Below, one piece after another: positions 25,248 to 32,804 of a DNA stretch of 34,930 bases. The notes under the pieces were generated by a model. The model saw nothing but the letters and a program-made list of their open reading frames with translations. It did not search any database and was not told the DNA's origin. This stretch comes from Methylobacterium sp. WL119 (GTDB lineage: Bacteria; Pseudomonadota; Alphaproteobacteria; Rhizobiales; Beijerinckiaceae): contig NZ_VRUU01000053.1 in NCBI RefSeq assembly GCF_008039875.1, positions 1 to 34,930 on the forward strand, read 5' to 3'. A program made the position numbers and the translations under genes. Each line of letters opens with the position of its first letter. The stretch's first letter is position 1.

Positions 25248-25637
25248 ATGACCACCCGTCGCATCCTGCTCGCCGCCTTCGCCGTCGCCCCCATGCTGTT
25301 CGGCACCGCCGCCGACGCCGCCGAGATGACCTACACGCCCGCCGCGTTCGATGCCGCCCAGAAGGCCGGCAAGCCGATCCTGGTGCACATCACCGCCCCG
25401 TGGTGCACCACCTGCGCCGCCCAGAAGCCGATCCTGTCGAAGCTTGAGGCCGACCCGAAGTTCAAGGACCTGCAGGTGTTCGACGTCGACTTCGACAGCC
25501 GCAAGGACGTGGTCAAGAAGTTCGGCGCGACGATGCAGAGCACGCTCATCACCTACAAGGGCGATAAGGAGACCGGGCGCTCGGCCGGCGAGACCAAGCC
25601 CGAGGCGATCGCGTCGCTCCTCGACAAGGCGATCTGA
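25248..25637 (+). CDS. Periplasmic thioredoxin-like protein
   Basis: Secreted thioredoxin-fold protein of 129 residues with a signal peptide (about 1-24, ending TAADA) and the redox motif W52-C-T-T-C (C53, C56). VFDVDFDSRKDVVKKFGATMQSTLITYKG forms the second half, but the usual cis-proline before the strand is replaced (ATMQSTLI), which may affect substrate handling. It probably reduces disulfides in the periplasm with electrons from the CcdA-like protein encoded 5 bp downstream. The ATG at 25248 has AAGGAA upstream. Confidence 0.9.
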   Translation: MTTRRILLAAFAVAPMLFGTAADAAEMTYTPAAFDAAQKAGKPILVHITAPWCTTCAAQKPILSKLEADPKFKDLQVFDVDFDSRKDVVKKFGATMQSTLITYKGDKETGRSAGETKPEAIASLLDKAI

Positions 25638-25642
25638 CCGTC

Positions 25643-26362
25643 ATGGTCACGAGCCTGGGCCTCGCCTTCCTCGCCGGCATCCTCTCGGTGCTGTCTCCCT
25701 GCGTGCTGCCGTTGCTGCCGCTGGTGCTCGGCGCGGCGGCGTCGGAGCACAGGCTCGGACCGGCGGCCCTCGCCGCCGGCCTCGCCCTGTCGTTCGTGAT
25801 CATCGGCCTGTTCGTGGCGACCGTCGGCTTCGCCATCGGCCTCGACGCCGGCATCTTCCGGACCGGCGCAGCCATCATGCTGATCCTGATCGGGTTGGTC
25901 CTGATGGTCCCGGCGGCCCAGACGCGGCTGGCCGTGGCCGCCGGTCCGGTGAGCAACTGGACCGAGAGCCGGTTCGGCGGCTTCTCGACCGCCGGCCTTC
26001 TCGGCCAGTTCGGCGTCGGGATGCTGCTCGGCGCGGTGTGGAGCCCCTGCGTCGGGCCCACCCTCGGGGCGGCCTCGTTGCTCGCCTCCCAGGGGCGCGA
26101 CCTCGGCGTGGTCGCCCTGACCATGCTCCTGTTCGGCCTCGGTGCGGCCCTGCCGCTGCTCCTGCTCGGCACGCTGTCGCGCGAGGTGCTGATGCGCTGG
26201 CGTGACCGGATGATGAGGCTCGGCAAGGGGCTGAAGGCGGCTCTCGGCCTGATCCTCGTCGCGACCGGCCTGATGATCGCCTCGGGCTACGACAAGGCGG
26301 CCGAGACCGCGCTGGTCAACGCCTCCCCGGCTTGGCTCACCAACCTCACCACCCGCCTATGA
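25643..26362 (+). CDS. CcdA/DsbD-type transmembrane electron-transfer protein
   Basis: Inner-membrane protein of 239 residues with six predicted helices. Two conserved Pro-Cys sites, C20 in LSVLSPCVLPLLPL and C136 in GAVWSPCVGPTLGAA, form the redox pair that carries electrons from cytosolic thioredoxin to periplasmic acceptors in the CcdA family. The ATG at 25643 is 5 bp after the thioredoxin gene, so both belong to one operon; the thioredoxin is its likely acceptor. Cytochrome c maturation genes are not in the window, so a more general thiol-reducing role is possible. Confidence 0.9.
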   Translation: MVTSLGLAFLAGILSVLSPCVLPLLPLVLGAAASEHRLGPAALAAGLALSFVIIGLFVATVGFAIGLDAGIFRTGAAIMLILIGLVLMVPAAQTRLAVAAGPVSNWTESRFGGFSTAGLLGQFGVGMLLGAVWSPCVGPTLGAASLLASQGRDLGVVALTMLLFGLGAALPLLLLGTLSREVLMRWRDRMMRLGKGLKAALGLILVATGLMIASGYDKAAETALVNASPAWLTNLTTRL

Positions 26363-26413
26363 GGCCGGAGACCGGTCCGGGTCCGTACGAGCTAACCAGA
26401 TCGGTCGCCTACG

Positions 26414-26446
26414 AACGCCGGGGATGATTGCCGCATCCCCGGCGTT
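26414..26446. terminator. Bidirectional terminator-like hairpin between convergent genes
   Basis: Perfect 11-bp inverted repeat AACGCCGGGGA / TCCCCGGCGTT with an 11-base loop, between the convergent ccdA-like gene (ends 26362) and cupin gene (ends 26456). T-runs are absent on both sides, as is often the case in high-GC genomes. Confidence 0.65.
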
Positions 26447-26455
26447 GCCGCGCCT

Positions 26456-26926
26456 TCATGCGGCCCTGGCGGTGACCTTCTCGTACGTGCCCGTCGCGAC
26501 CTGCTCTTCGAGCTGCGCCTTGAAGTCCGCGATCCCGAGGACCTGGACCGGATTGCCGGCGTCGTCGAGGAACTCGTAGAGCGCATCCTCGATGTTGCGG
26601 TTGCTGAAGAAGACGATGGCGTCCTCGTCGCCGCCGCCTTCGAGATGCGGCTCCCCGTTCGCCACGCCCGACACGTAGCTGCCCGTCGGACGGGTCTCCT
26701 TGTGCGTCCCATCCTGCCGATAGAACCGGAGCTCGCCCTGCATCACGAGGGTCACGTAGGGGCTCTTGTGCCGGTGCAGCATCACGCGCTGGTTCGCCGC
26801 GAACTTGAACACCACGTCGACGATGCGGTTCTCCTCGTCCACCTTGTAGACGAAGAAGGCGATGTGCGGCAGCCAGTCGAGCGTCCGCCAGGTGATGTTG
26901 CTCTCGTCGAACATGGGGTTGGGCAC
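26456..26926 (-). CDS. Cupin-domain protein
   Basis: Single cupin beta-barrel of 156 residues. Metal-site motif 1 is visible as LHRHKSPYVTLVMQGELRFY (HxH with a downstream glutamate) and motif 2 as SGVANGEPHLEGG (histidine). It resembles ChrR-like and acetylacetone-dioxygenase-like cupins, but the activity cannot be assigned. The GTG at 26924-26926 is preferred since GAGGA lies 6 bases upstream; the ATG at 26914 is an alternative. It is on the same strand as the metallophosphoesterase copy 2 upstream, 117 bp away. Confidence 0.8.
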   Translation of the reverse strand: MPNPMFDESNITWRTLDWLPHIAFFVYKVDEENRIVDVVFKFAANQRVMLHRHKSPYVTLVMQGELRFYRQDGTHKETRPTGSYVSGVANGEPHLEGGGDEDAIVFFSNRNIEDALYEFLDDAGNPVQVLGIADFKAQLEEQVATGTYEKVTARAA

Positions 26927-27043
26927 TTGGTTTCCTCGGGGTTCCAAAACGACCGGTAAAGGATCGGCGCACGGCTTTCCGCCGTGTCTCGTGCTTGGAG
27001 ATCCGCCTAGGGACCCCGGTCAGGAAACCATGGGACCGAAGCT

Positions 27044-27598
27044 TCAGTTCACGGGGACGCTCGAAGGAACTCCCGCCATCCTCGTCATGATCTCCCCCAG
27101 CGTGACCGGCCGCCAATCCCAGCAATCGACGCCGACGTCGAGGCTCGTCCGGGTGGCAGGGATGCCGCCGTGGGAATGGCCGTAGACGTGAAGGTCGCCG
27201 TGCCAGGCATCAGGCCACGTCACGTGCGCATAGTGGCTAGCCCAAAGGGCGACACGTTCGACCATCCCCGGGTCCTGGACGTAGATCCTTTGGACGTCGA
27301 CGATGGGGCCGGCCCATTCAAGACGCTCGCCGAGCCCGATGTCGTGGTTGCCCCGTACGAGGTGGATGCGGCCGTGGAGGCGGGCCCGGATCGATGCGGC
27401 GTAATCCAAACCGCACTTGTAGGCGAAGTCGCCAAGGTGCCAGACGATGTCGTCCGATCGGACCGCCTTGTTCCAGGCGGCGACCAGGGCTTCGTCATGG
27501 GCCTCGATGGTCTCGAAGGGACGGGGTCGAGGCATGCGTGGACTGAGCATGCTACGATGACCAAAATGGGTGTCGGCGCAGAAGGGCGTTCTCGGCAT
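27044..27598 (-). CDS. Small metallophosphoesterase, copy 2
   Basis: Paralogue of the gene at 2113-2667, 184 residues, with all calcineurin-like metal ligands conserved: D9-x-H11, GD 56-57, GNHD 83-86, H122 and GHSHG near 140. About 93 percent of the first 174 residues are identical to copy 1; the C-terminal ten differ. This copy uses ATG (27596-27598) where copy 1 uses TTG. It has the same ribosome-binding-site hairpin (27603-27622), and its upstream region is related over about 150 bp. An additional 8-bp inverted repeat at 27717-27741 is found only here, so the two copies may be expressed differently. Substrate unknown. Confidence 0.88.
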   Translation of the reverse strand: MPRTPFCADTHFGHRSMLSPRMPRPRPFETIEAHDEALVAAWNKAVRSDDIVWHLGDFAYKCGLDYAASIRARLHGRIHLVRGNHDIGLGERLEWAGPIVDVQRIYVQDPGMVERVALWASHYAHVTWPDAWHGDLHVYGHSHGGIPATRTSLDVGVDCWDWRPVTLGEIMTRMAGVPSSVPVN

Positions 27599-27602
27599 CG
27601 CA

Positions 27603-27622
27603 GCCTCCGAAATGACGGAGGC
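27603..27622 (-). promoter_or_regulatory. Hairpin sequestering the ribosome binding site of metallophosphoesterase copy 2
   Basis: GCCTCCG - TCATTT - CGGAGGC in mRNA sense, identical to that at copy 1. GGAGG in the 3' arm is 5 bases from the ATG. Conservation of both arms and loop while the surrounding leader has drifted points to selection. Confidence 0.6.
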
Positions 27623-27716
27623 CGTTACGAGGAACGCGGCTCTCCAGGATCAGGATTGAAGGTGGGAGTCTCTGGTTTTCATGAGTCGCGTGCTCCTTAA
27701 GTGTTGGCGCTGATCG

Positions 27717-27741
27717 CATTGTCGGTGCCCGTTCGACAATG
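27717..27741. promoter_or_regulatory. Inverted repeat upstream of metallophosphoesterase copy 2
   Basis: CATTGTCG - N9 - CGACAATG, perfect 8-bp arms, 119-143 bp upstream of the start. The aligned region of copy 1 lacks it. It may be an operator for an unknown regulator or the end of an upstream transcript. Confidence 0.4.
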
Positions 27742-27881
27742 ATGGCAAAAACGGGATCCACCGGTAAAAGCTGCACCCTAGGCGGTCGCGCGGGGTTGCA
27801 TCCGTCCATCGAAGTGCAATTTCCTAGTGTGGAAACGTCGCGCTTGGTACTTGCCCCCAAAATCTGCACCGGGTGGCTTAG

Positions 27882-27925
27882 AGACCGTCTGCTTCCCGGC
27901 AGTTGAGCGAGGAAGCAGACGGTCT
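27882..27925. repeat. 15-bp perfect inverted repeat at the edge of the AT-rich island
   Basis: Arms AGACCGTCTGCTTCC (27882-27896) and GGAAGCAGACGGTCT (27911-27925) with a 14-base spacer. It lies 130 bp downstream of the minus-strand island operon (ends 28055), close to where base composition shifts. It could be a terminator without T-run, or the footprint of a mobile element. No gene is seen in 27623-28054. Confidence 0.6.
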
Positions 27926-28054
27926 GATTGGCCGTTCTCGACACTAAGCAGTCCCCGGGAAAGTCCGCTCAGAGGTCAACTATTTGATCTCTTCGTTGGC
28001 GCGATGCCTCTACGCATCTATTTGCACAAATTTTAAAGATACGAGATTGGAAAT

Positions 28055-28576
28055 TTAGACATAAATTCGAACAGCGTCTATTGCTTCTGAAATAGCTTGT
28101 TCGAACGAATTATATTGTATAACTTTCCTAATCGCAGGCAAGCCAAGCGCCATTAGCGAGACGATGCCTTTGCCAATCTGCAAACTATGTTCGCTGCTAT
28201 CAGGATTTTGGTACTTCACATCGTCAACGCGATTTATGCCAAGGTTGCCAACGAGCATTATCACTGGGTTGCCTGCTGCCTCAGCGATCTGAAGCTCGAT
28301 GCCCAACCCCGTCGATGGAAAGCTGGCGTCGGCGATAATTATATCAGCCTCCTCTACCATCCGACGGTCCCAGTCGTAACAAAGCCCCGCCTGTTCATCT
28401 TGTGGCTTAGCCGAAAGCTGAGGATCGCTATCGACTAATGCGTACCGAACGCTAGTCACCCCCGAATTTTTCTTTAATTCAGCCGCAAGACGATGAATAT
28501 AGTTTACATACTCTGTGAATATGCCACGCGGAACATGAGTTAGGCCACATGCAATGTAAATTTGCGTATTGTTCAT
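28055..28576 (-). CDS. Nucleoside 2-deoxyribosyltransferase-like protein
   Basis: A 173-residue protein with the flavodoxin-like layout of nucleoside deoxyribosyltransferases: start strand IYIACGLTHVPRG, helix FTEYVNYIHRLAAEL, then WDRRMVEEADIIIADASFPSTGLGIELQIAEAAGNPVIMLVG. E94 in GLGIELQIA corresponds to the nucleophile position, and D83 lies in the conserved acidic loop. It may cleave or exchange N-glycosidic bonds of nucleosides, or bind a nucleotide signal; related folds occur as effectors in defence systems. The ATG overlaps the preceding stop by one base (TAATG), so it is translationally coupled to the YaaC-like gene. Markedly AT-richer than the rest of the window, with rare codons (ATA, TTA), which suggests transfer. 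Confidence 0.7.
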   Translation of the reverse strand: MNNTQIYIACGLTHVPRGIFTEYVNYIHRLAAELKKNSGVTSVRYALVDSDPQLSAKPQDEQAGLCYDWDRRMVEEADIIIADASFPSTGLGIELQIAEAAGNPVIMLVGNLGINRVDDVKYQNPDSSEHSLQIGKGIVSLMALGLPAIRKVIQYNSFEQAISEAIDAVRIYV

Positions 28577-29634
28577 TAGATTGGCACTCTAACGTTTGGA
28601 ATCATGATTTGATGCCCTGTCATTTCGCAAGCAATTTCATCGAGGAATTGTGGAGGGGACATAGCCACGAATTCACTCAGCAGCCAGTTTCTTGATCCAT
28701 CTAGAAATGATCGAAGTTGTGATGGCTTGTAGCGGCAAATCTCGCTTAGTCTATGCATAGCTGCGAGCATTAATGTGACGGGAGCGCGTTGGATCGCATA
28801 AGTACCGGATGTCTTGACGTACCATAGAGTATGCGCGCCATTTATATAATGAATGGAGCGACGCAATTCTGCGTTCAATTGTGATAGCGAGGCAAGCTCC
28901 GCGTCTGTTGGGCGATTAACAGTCGACCATTGAATGGCGGTGGATGATTGGATTGCTGGGCAGCTTCCGGTAGCTTCGACAACCTCGGGCGGCAACTGTC
29001 GACGGTAGCGCAGCCAGTCAAAGCCATCAACAACCTCGGCAAAGAGACGCACATCCCCTGTCGTTTGATCTCGCACGTAGGATGCGCGCTTGAGCGGGAT
29101 AAAGCGCTCCATCCTATTCGCGTAGCTGAGACAATAAGTCCGATGCACGCAAACGATGTTGTAAAGCACGTCCTCCAGCGTATGGATTGTGGAAGTTTCA
29201 GTCTCATTGAAATACATGCTTATCGCAGGTGCGATGCCGCCCTGTTTAATTTTGATGCCCTCATTACTTAAGACAAATTTACTATTGGGCCCCCGCATTT
29301 GATGTGCAGCTACACCATGATACGGGTTGATGGTCGCTCCTTTCGAAGCTAGCAGCGCTTTGGCAGCATTCATGAAGCAGTAGTATAGAATAAGGGGAGC
29401 AGACTCGACAGGAAGTCCGTGGGCCGCACGGTAAAAGTTTTTGGCCTGTCGCCAATAGTGCTGAGCCTCGTCCTTATTCTCTCTACGTAGCCATAGATCA
29501 ACATAATCGAAGGGATCGACTGTAAGTACGGTTCTCATTCTAAAATTTGAATTATATGTTGCCTTAGTTAAAGACAGCGTCTTGGTTCCAATCTTCACTT
29601 GCTCGACAGTCAAGACCCTTCTCCGTTTCGGCAC
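28576..29634 (-). CDS. YaaC-like protein
   Basis: A 352-residue soluble, largely helical protein resembling the YaaC family (DPFDYVDLWLRRENKDEAQHYWRQAKNFYRAA, then PLILYYCFMNAAKALLA), whose function is not known and which is found in phage-defence islands as well as in Bacillus. No catalytic motif is visible. The GTG at 29632-29634 is the first in-frame start, but a TATAAT-like sequence lies immediately upstream at 29636-29641, which raises the possibility that transcription begins later and that M33 (MRTVLTVDPFDYVD) is used. AT-rich like the downstream gene, to which it is coupled by TAATG. It is 164 bp downstream of the ATPase-nuclease gene on the same strand. Confidence 0.65.
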   Translation of the reverse strand: MPKRRRVLTVEQVKIGTKTLSLTKATYNSNFRMRTVLTVDPFDYVDLWLRRENKDEAQHYWRQAKNFYRAAHGLPVESAPLILYYCFMNAAKALLASKGATINPYHGVAAHQMRGPNSKFVLSNEGIKIKQGGIAPAISMYFNETETSTIHTLEDVLYNIVCVHRTYCLSYANRMERFIPLKRASYVRDQTTGDVRLFAEVVDGFDWLRYRRQLPPEVVEATGSCPAIQSSTAIQWSTVNRPTDAELASLSQLNAELRRSIHYINGAHTLWYVKTSGTYAIQRAPVTLMLAAMHRLSEICRYKPSQLRSFLDGSRNWLLSEFVAMSPPQFLDEIACEMTGHQIMIPNVRVPI

Positions 29635-29750
29635 ATTATAATCGAGTCATGAATTCACAACCTTACAGCCTGCTTGCCAGCGCAAGCCGAAGTTGCGAAG
29701 CGGTTGACGGCCGACCGATTTTAAGAAGCGTCGACAACGGTCCTAGTGGC

Positions 29751-29770
29751 CGGGTCGGGTCGGGTCGGGT
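29751..29770 (+). repeat. Four tandem CGGGT units: G-quadruplex motif
   Basis: Four exact copies of CGGGT give GGG-TC-GGG-TC-GGG-TC-GGG on the plus strand, an ideal G-quadruplex with 2-base loops. It sits in the 164-bp gap between the ATPase-nuclease gene and the YaaC-like gene, on the template strand for both. The copy number could vary by slippage. Confidence 0.8.
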
Positions 29771-29798
29771 CTGAACGCTACCAACCATTAGGCTTGAA

Positions 29799-31880
29799 CT
29801 ACAAGATAGGGGATTGCTTTTCCGATCCTGACGCCGGCGGAAATTTAGACTTCGCGGCCTGACTTGTGGAATTGGATGCGGGCATCTCTGATTTTCGGGT
29901 TGCCTCATCGGTATTCAGTTCTTGATGTAACTTCAAGATAGAGGTTTTCAATTTCGAGATGCGCTCATCGATAAGCTCCGCGGAGACATCGATTTGTAGG
30001 CGCTCCTGCACGAATGCAAGTCTGCTTTCGCAATCCCTAATAAGTTCAGCCCAGGACTTTACCCAGACACGATGATTGGGCTTGTCGAGGAACAATCCCT
30101 GGGGACGGTCCTTCTGGGTCACCCGTTCGTGGACGACCGGATCGAGTTCGCTGCTGACGAGATAGAAGTTCCAGTTCGTTGACGTGTTTATGAAATCTGG
30201 CTGACCAACAATTGCGCTTACATAATCTTCCAGCTGGTCGAGTTCTTTCCGACCAACCACCAGCGATGGCCGTTTAAGCTCCACGAGCAGGTAGTCGCGA
30301 TGAAGACGATCTGCATGTGGTAACACACGCCCCATGAAGCAGTCGGCTCGTCCTATCTTGCCATCTGGCTTTCGACCTTTTGAACCCTTGGCCCGTTTGA
30401 TGCCAAGATCATCCGAGACGCGGTTCATGATCTTCGTCAGGCCCGCCTCGGGCATCGTGAAATGAAATTGCTCTCCGAAAATCCAAGTTGCATCCCGGAC
30501 CAGGGTGTCGAGCTCGCCCCGCTCCTTGATCGTGCGACGGTGTTTTGGGTCGAAGACGATCTCGCTTAGTACCTTCAGGGTCACGATTCGGTCCGCGATC
30601 AACGTCGACGTCGAGATAATCGCCCCGAGTTCCGTCTTGTCGAGAAGGCTTGAGAACTCGTCTTGACGGACTTTCGGCAGATTGAAAACGGCACGCAGGA
30701 TGCGCGAGACGGACTCTGGATTGTGGCTCACTGCCTCGCGCAACAATCCCAGGGTGATCTTCTTGAGTGGGTTGTCGGCCTTTTTGAAATCACGAGAGTA
30801 TGAGGAGACGGCATGGGTGGCGATCTCGAACACCTGCCTCTCGCGCCGTTCGACTTCGTCCCGCGGATCTCCTTCATATGGGTAGACCCCCGCGTCCTTG
30901 AGGTCTTGTATGAGCTCGCCGGACCTCTCGGCCTGACGGGTTCGGAAGTAGTCCCCGACCTCATCGCGGATGAATTCGAGGATGCGGGCGAAGTCCGGAT
31001 CAGTCAGGCCTTCGGCCTCAAGGAGGTTGGCATGTGCAATATCCTGAAAGAATGGGCAGTAAGCATAGACCGAAAAGTCGAAGCCGGGCGCCGTAATGCC
31101 CGCCGGCTGCGAGCCGAGGACCACTCCGCTTTCACCTCCGAAATATAGTTTCCGGCTTCCTACCCCAGGCTTCCATTCGATGATTTTGAGCGATAGGTCT
31201 CGGATCGTCCGCCCTGGACAGACAATGGCCTTGGCCTCGATGGCATGGGTACGCACAATCGTGGCAGCGGGGTCGACCGGCTGGCCGTCGTAGAAGATCG
31301 TCGTGTCCGGGTACTGCAGTACGTACGGTGCGAAGGTCGCGCCGAAATCGGCCATGGCCTCGCTTCCGGTCAGCCAATCAAACATTCCCTTGAGCGGGGC
31401 AAGCTCGACGGTCGTACCTGTCGGGGTGTCGGACGGGGCGGCACCGAGCTCGGAGACCTTGCTGGTGTCGAGGCTGTCAGCGTCGATCTCGATGGAAATC
31501 CGGAGTCGCTCGCCTCCATTTTCGTAGACGGATGTCCAGCGGGCCTTCTGCGCCAACGAGAAGAACTTGAAACGTCCTTGCCCCTCCTTGCCGTGCACGG
31601 CATGAGACAGGATGGCCGTCCGGTTTGCGGTGAGTTTCCAGGAGTCGCCAAGGCTCTCGAAATCGCGCTGCACCCGGGCCTTGGAGATGCCGGTGCCGTT
31701 GTCGCGCACAAGGATGCTATCCAGGCCGCCCAGGCTGTTTCTAACGAAATCGACGGACACCTGCGTCGCGTCAGCGTCGAGTGAGTTCCAGACGAACTCC
31801 GCGAGCGCCTTTACGAAATCCCGTGTGGTGGCGACCTTTCGAAGGTGGTCGTGCTTCGCCTTCAGCGTCAGGACGAACAT
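29799..31880 (-). CDS. GHKL ATPase fused to a probable PD-(D/E)XK nuclease domain
   Basis: A 693-residue protein. The N-terminal Hsp90/MutL-type ATPase (HATPase_c_3 kind) has the N box in LAEFVWNSLDADATQV (E28, N32), G1 VRDNGTGI (D60) and G2 HGKEGQGRFKFFSL (96-109), followed by a transducer-like part (to about 250) and a helical middle (310-470). The C-terminal part has RADCFMGRVL and DYLLVELKRPSLVVGRKELDQLEDYV, with E534-x-K536 as the core of a PD-(D/E)XK-like nuclease fold. The tail is a coiled coil (about 610-650) and a disordered serine/lysine stretch. By composition this is an ATP-gated DNA-acting machine and probable defence protein; no exact known system was recognised. The ATG at 31878-31880 is chosen because of GGGAG 8 bases upstream. 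First gene of the minus-strand island set. Confidence 0.72.
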   Translation of the reverse strand: MFVLTLKAKHDHLRKVATTRDFVKALAEFVWNSLDADATQVSVDFVRNSLGGLDSILVRDNGTGISKARVQRDFESLGDSWKLTANRTAILSHAVHGKEGQGRFKFFSLAQKARWTSVYENGGERLRISIEIDADSLDTSKVSELGAAPSDTPTGTTVELAPLKGMFDWLTGSEAMADFGATFAPYVLQYPDTTIFYDGQPVDPAATIVRTHAIEAKAIVCPGRTIRDLSLKIIEWKPGVGSRKLYFGGESGVVLGSQPAGITAPGFDFSVYAYCPFFQDIAHANLLEAEGLTDPDFARILEFIRDEVGDYFRTRQAERSGELIQDLKDAGVYPYEGDPRDEVERRERQVFEIATHAVSSYSRDFKKADNPLKKITLGLLREAVSHNPESVSRILRAVFNLPKVRQDEFSSLLDKTELGAIISTSTLIADRIVTLKVLSEIVFDPKHRRTIKERGELDTLVRDATWIFGEQFHFTMPEAGLTKIMNRVSDDLGIKRAKGSKGRKPDGKIGRADCFMGRVLPHADRLHRDYLLVELKRPSLVVGRKELDQLEDYVSAIVGQPDFINTSTNWNFYLVSSELDPVVHERVTQKDRPQGLFLDKPNHRVWVKSWAELIRDCESRLAFVQERLQIDVSAELIDERISKLKTSILKLHQELNTDEATRKSEMPASNSTSQAAKSKFPPASGSEKQSPIL

Positions 31881-32318
31881 CGTTTTCGCTCCCGGATGTT
31901 TCATAGCCGGGGTTGATCCGCCCACCGGATCAGGAAAGGGAATGCTTGCGGCGACCGGTGGTAGCAAGCGATGCCGATCCGAGGCAACTCAAGCTTCCTG
32001 ACGCAAGCCTCGCATTCCTCCTTTGGGAGGGAGGAAGTTCGAAGCAGTTTCAACCGCGGTCATGCCTGATTGCTCTGGGGGGCGAGATCGACACATCGGA
32101 CATCCGGGTTCGCGCAAGCCCGCAACCCGCAAAGACAGTCGGGCAATCTTCTTCGTAATCCACTGGATCCACAGGGTAGACCCTGGGCTTTCTGGTTAGC
32201 AATTTTTCGGTTGAACAATCCGTGCTGCGTTCCGATCCTGTTCTCCAATACCAAAATCGGTCGGCTGCGTCAGGGTCGACAGTTTCTTGTAGCTAGGCCA
32301 CCAGGGGAGGACGACTTC
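31881..32318. other. Intergenic region upstream of the ATPase-nuclease gene
   Basis: Non-coding as far as can be seen. It must hold the promoter of the minus-strand island operon, but no clear -35/-10 pair stands out. Frames open here lack ribosome-binding sites and family resemblance. Confidence 0.4.
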
Positions 32319-32405
32319 ATGCATACCGACCGTCGCCTCATAGCCATGACGAGCGTGCCCGCCCTGGGCAGCCTCCCTCTTCCCTTCTCCGTCGACGAGG
32401 CCTGA
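32319..32405 (+). CDS. Possible 28-residue small protein
   Basis: Short frame MHTDRRLIAMTSVPALGSLP... ending in DEA, with GGGGAGG 8 bases before the ATG. The stop lies inside the 20-base direct repeat (32393-32412). It is 43 bp upstream of the 69-residue gene on the same strand. Too short to judge by composition; kept because of the good ribosome-binding site and its place in the repeated module. Confidence 0.3.
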   Translation: MHTDRRLIAMTSVPALGSLPLPFSVDEA

Positions 32406-32412
32406 CCGGCGC
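32393..32412 (+). repeat. 20-bp direct repeat, copy 1
   Basis: CGACGAGGCCTGACCGGCGC, found again exactly at 32771-32790. In both places it is followed within 12-14 bases by a hairpin that contains the Shine-Dalgarno of the next gene. Confidence 0.85.
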
Positions 32413-32424
32413 ACCTGCGCCCGC

Positions 32425-32443
32425 TTGCCTCTGTCAGAGGCGA
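32425..32443 (+). promoter_or_regulatory. Hairpin sequestering the ribosome binding site of the 69-residue gene
   Basis: TTGCCTC - TGTCA - GAGGCGA: 5 Watson-Crick pairs extended by a T-G and a T-A pair. The 3' arm supplies GAGGCGA as Shine-Dalgarno, 5 bases before the ATG at 32449. Confidence 0.5.
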
Positions 32444-32448
32444 ACGTC

Positions 32449-32658
32449 ATGTCAGACACCCCGACCAAGTACCGTTCCTACCCCTCGTTCGAGGACCCGC
32501 CGCCGCGTGCGATCAGCATGGACGCGCTGCTCGGCAAGGTGATCCGCCGGCTGTTCGAGGACGGCGCACGCCGCGAGGATGGTCTCGCCGGCACCTTGCA
32601 GGCCGTACTTAGGGCGTTGGATCACCCCATGAGCACGGCCAGCAAGCGTACGAGCTGA
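32449..32658 (+). CDS. Hypothetical 69-residue protein
   Basis: Not recognised. Hydrophilic start (MSDTPTKYRSYPSFEDPPPRAIS) followed by an amphipathic helical part (LLGKVIRRLFEDGARREDGLAGTLQAVLRALDHP) and a basic end. No motif. The ATG at 32449 is preceded by GAGGCGA, which lies in a hairpin arm. The low-complexity small-protein style matches the neighbours and is common on Methylobacterium plasmids and islands. Confidence 0.6.
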   Translation: MSDTPTKYRSYPSFEDPPPRAISMDALLGKVIRRLFEDGARREDGLAGTLQAVLRALDHPMSTASKRTS

Positions 32659-32770
32659 CGACCGTGCCCCCTCCCCACCACGAGGGAGCCGCCCCTATGG
32701 CCCATCCCCAATCCAAGGACTCCCGATGAAACCGCGAATACCGGCCAGCCGACACCCTTCCCGACAACCC

Positions 32771-32790
32771 CGACGAGGCCTGACCGGCGC
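32771..32790 (+). repeat. 20-bp direct repeat, copy 2
   Basis: Exact second copy of CGACGAGGCCTGACCGGCGC (first at 32393-32412), again just upstream of a ribosome-binding-site hairpin and a small gene. Confidence 0.85.
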
Positions 32791-32804
32791 GCTCGATTGA
32801 GCCC

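Noticed and set aside
27827..28036. Small plus-strand frame in the gap before the island
   Set aside because: No ribosome-binding site; it contains the 15-bp inverted repeat and has no family features.
32698..32800. Tiny overlapping frames beginning at 32698 and 32726, before the second 20-bp repeat
   Set aside because: Ten and 24 residues respectively, without Shine-Dalgarno support; too short to claim, although one frame ends in the same DEA-stop as the 28-residue frame at 32319-32405.
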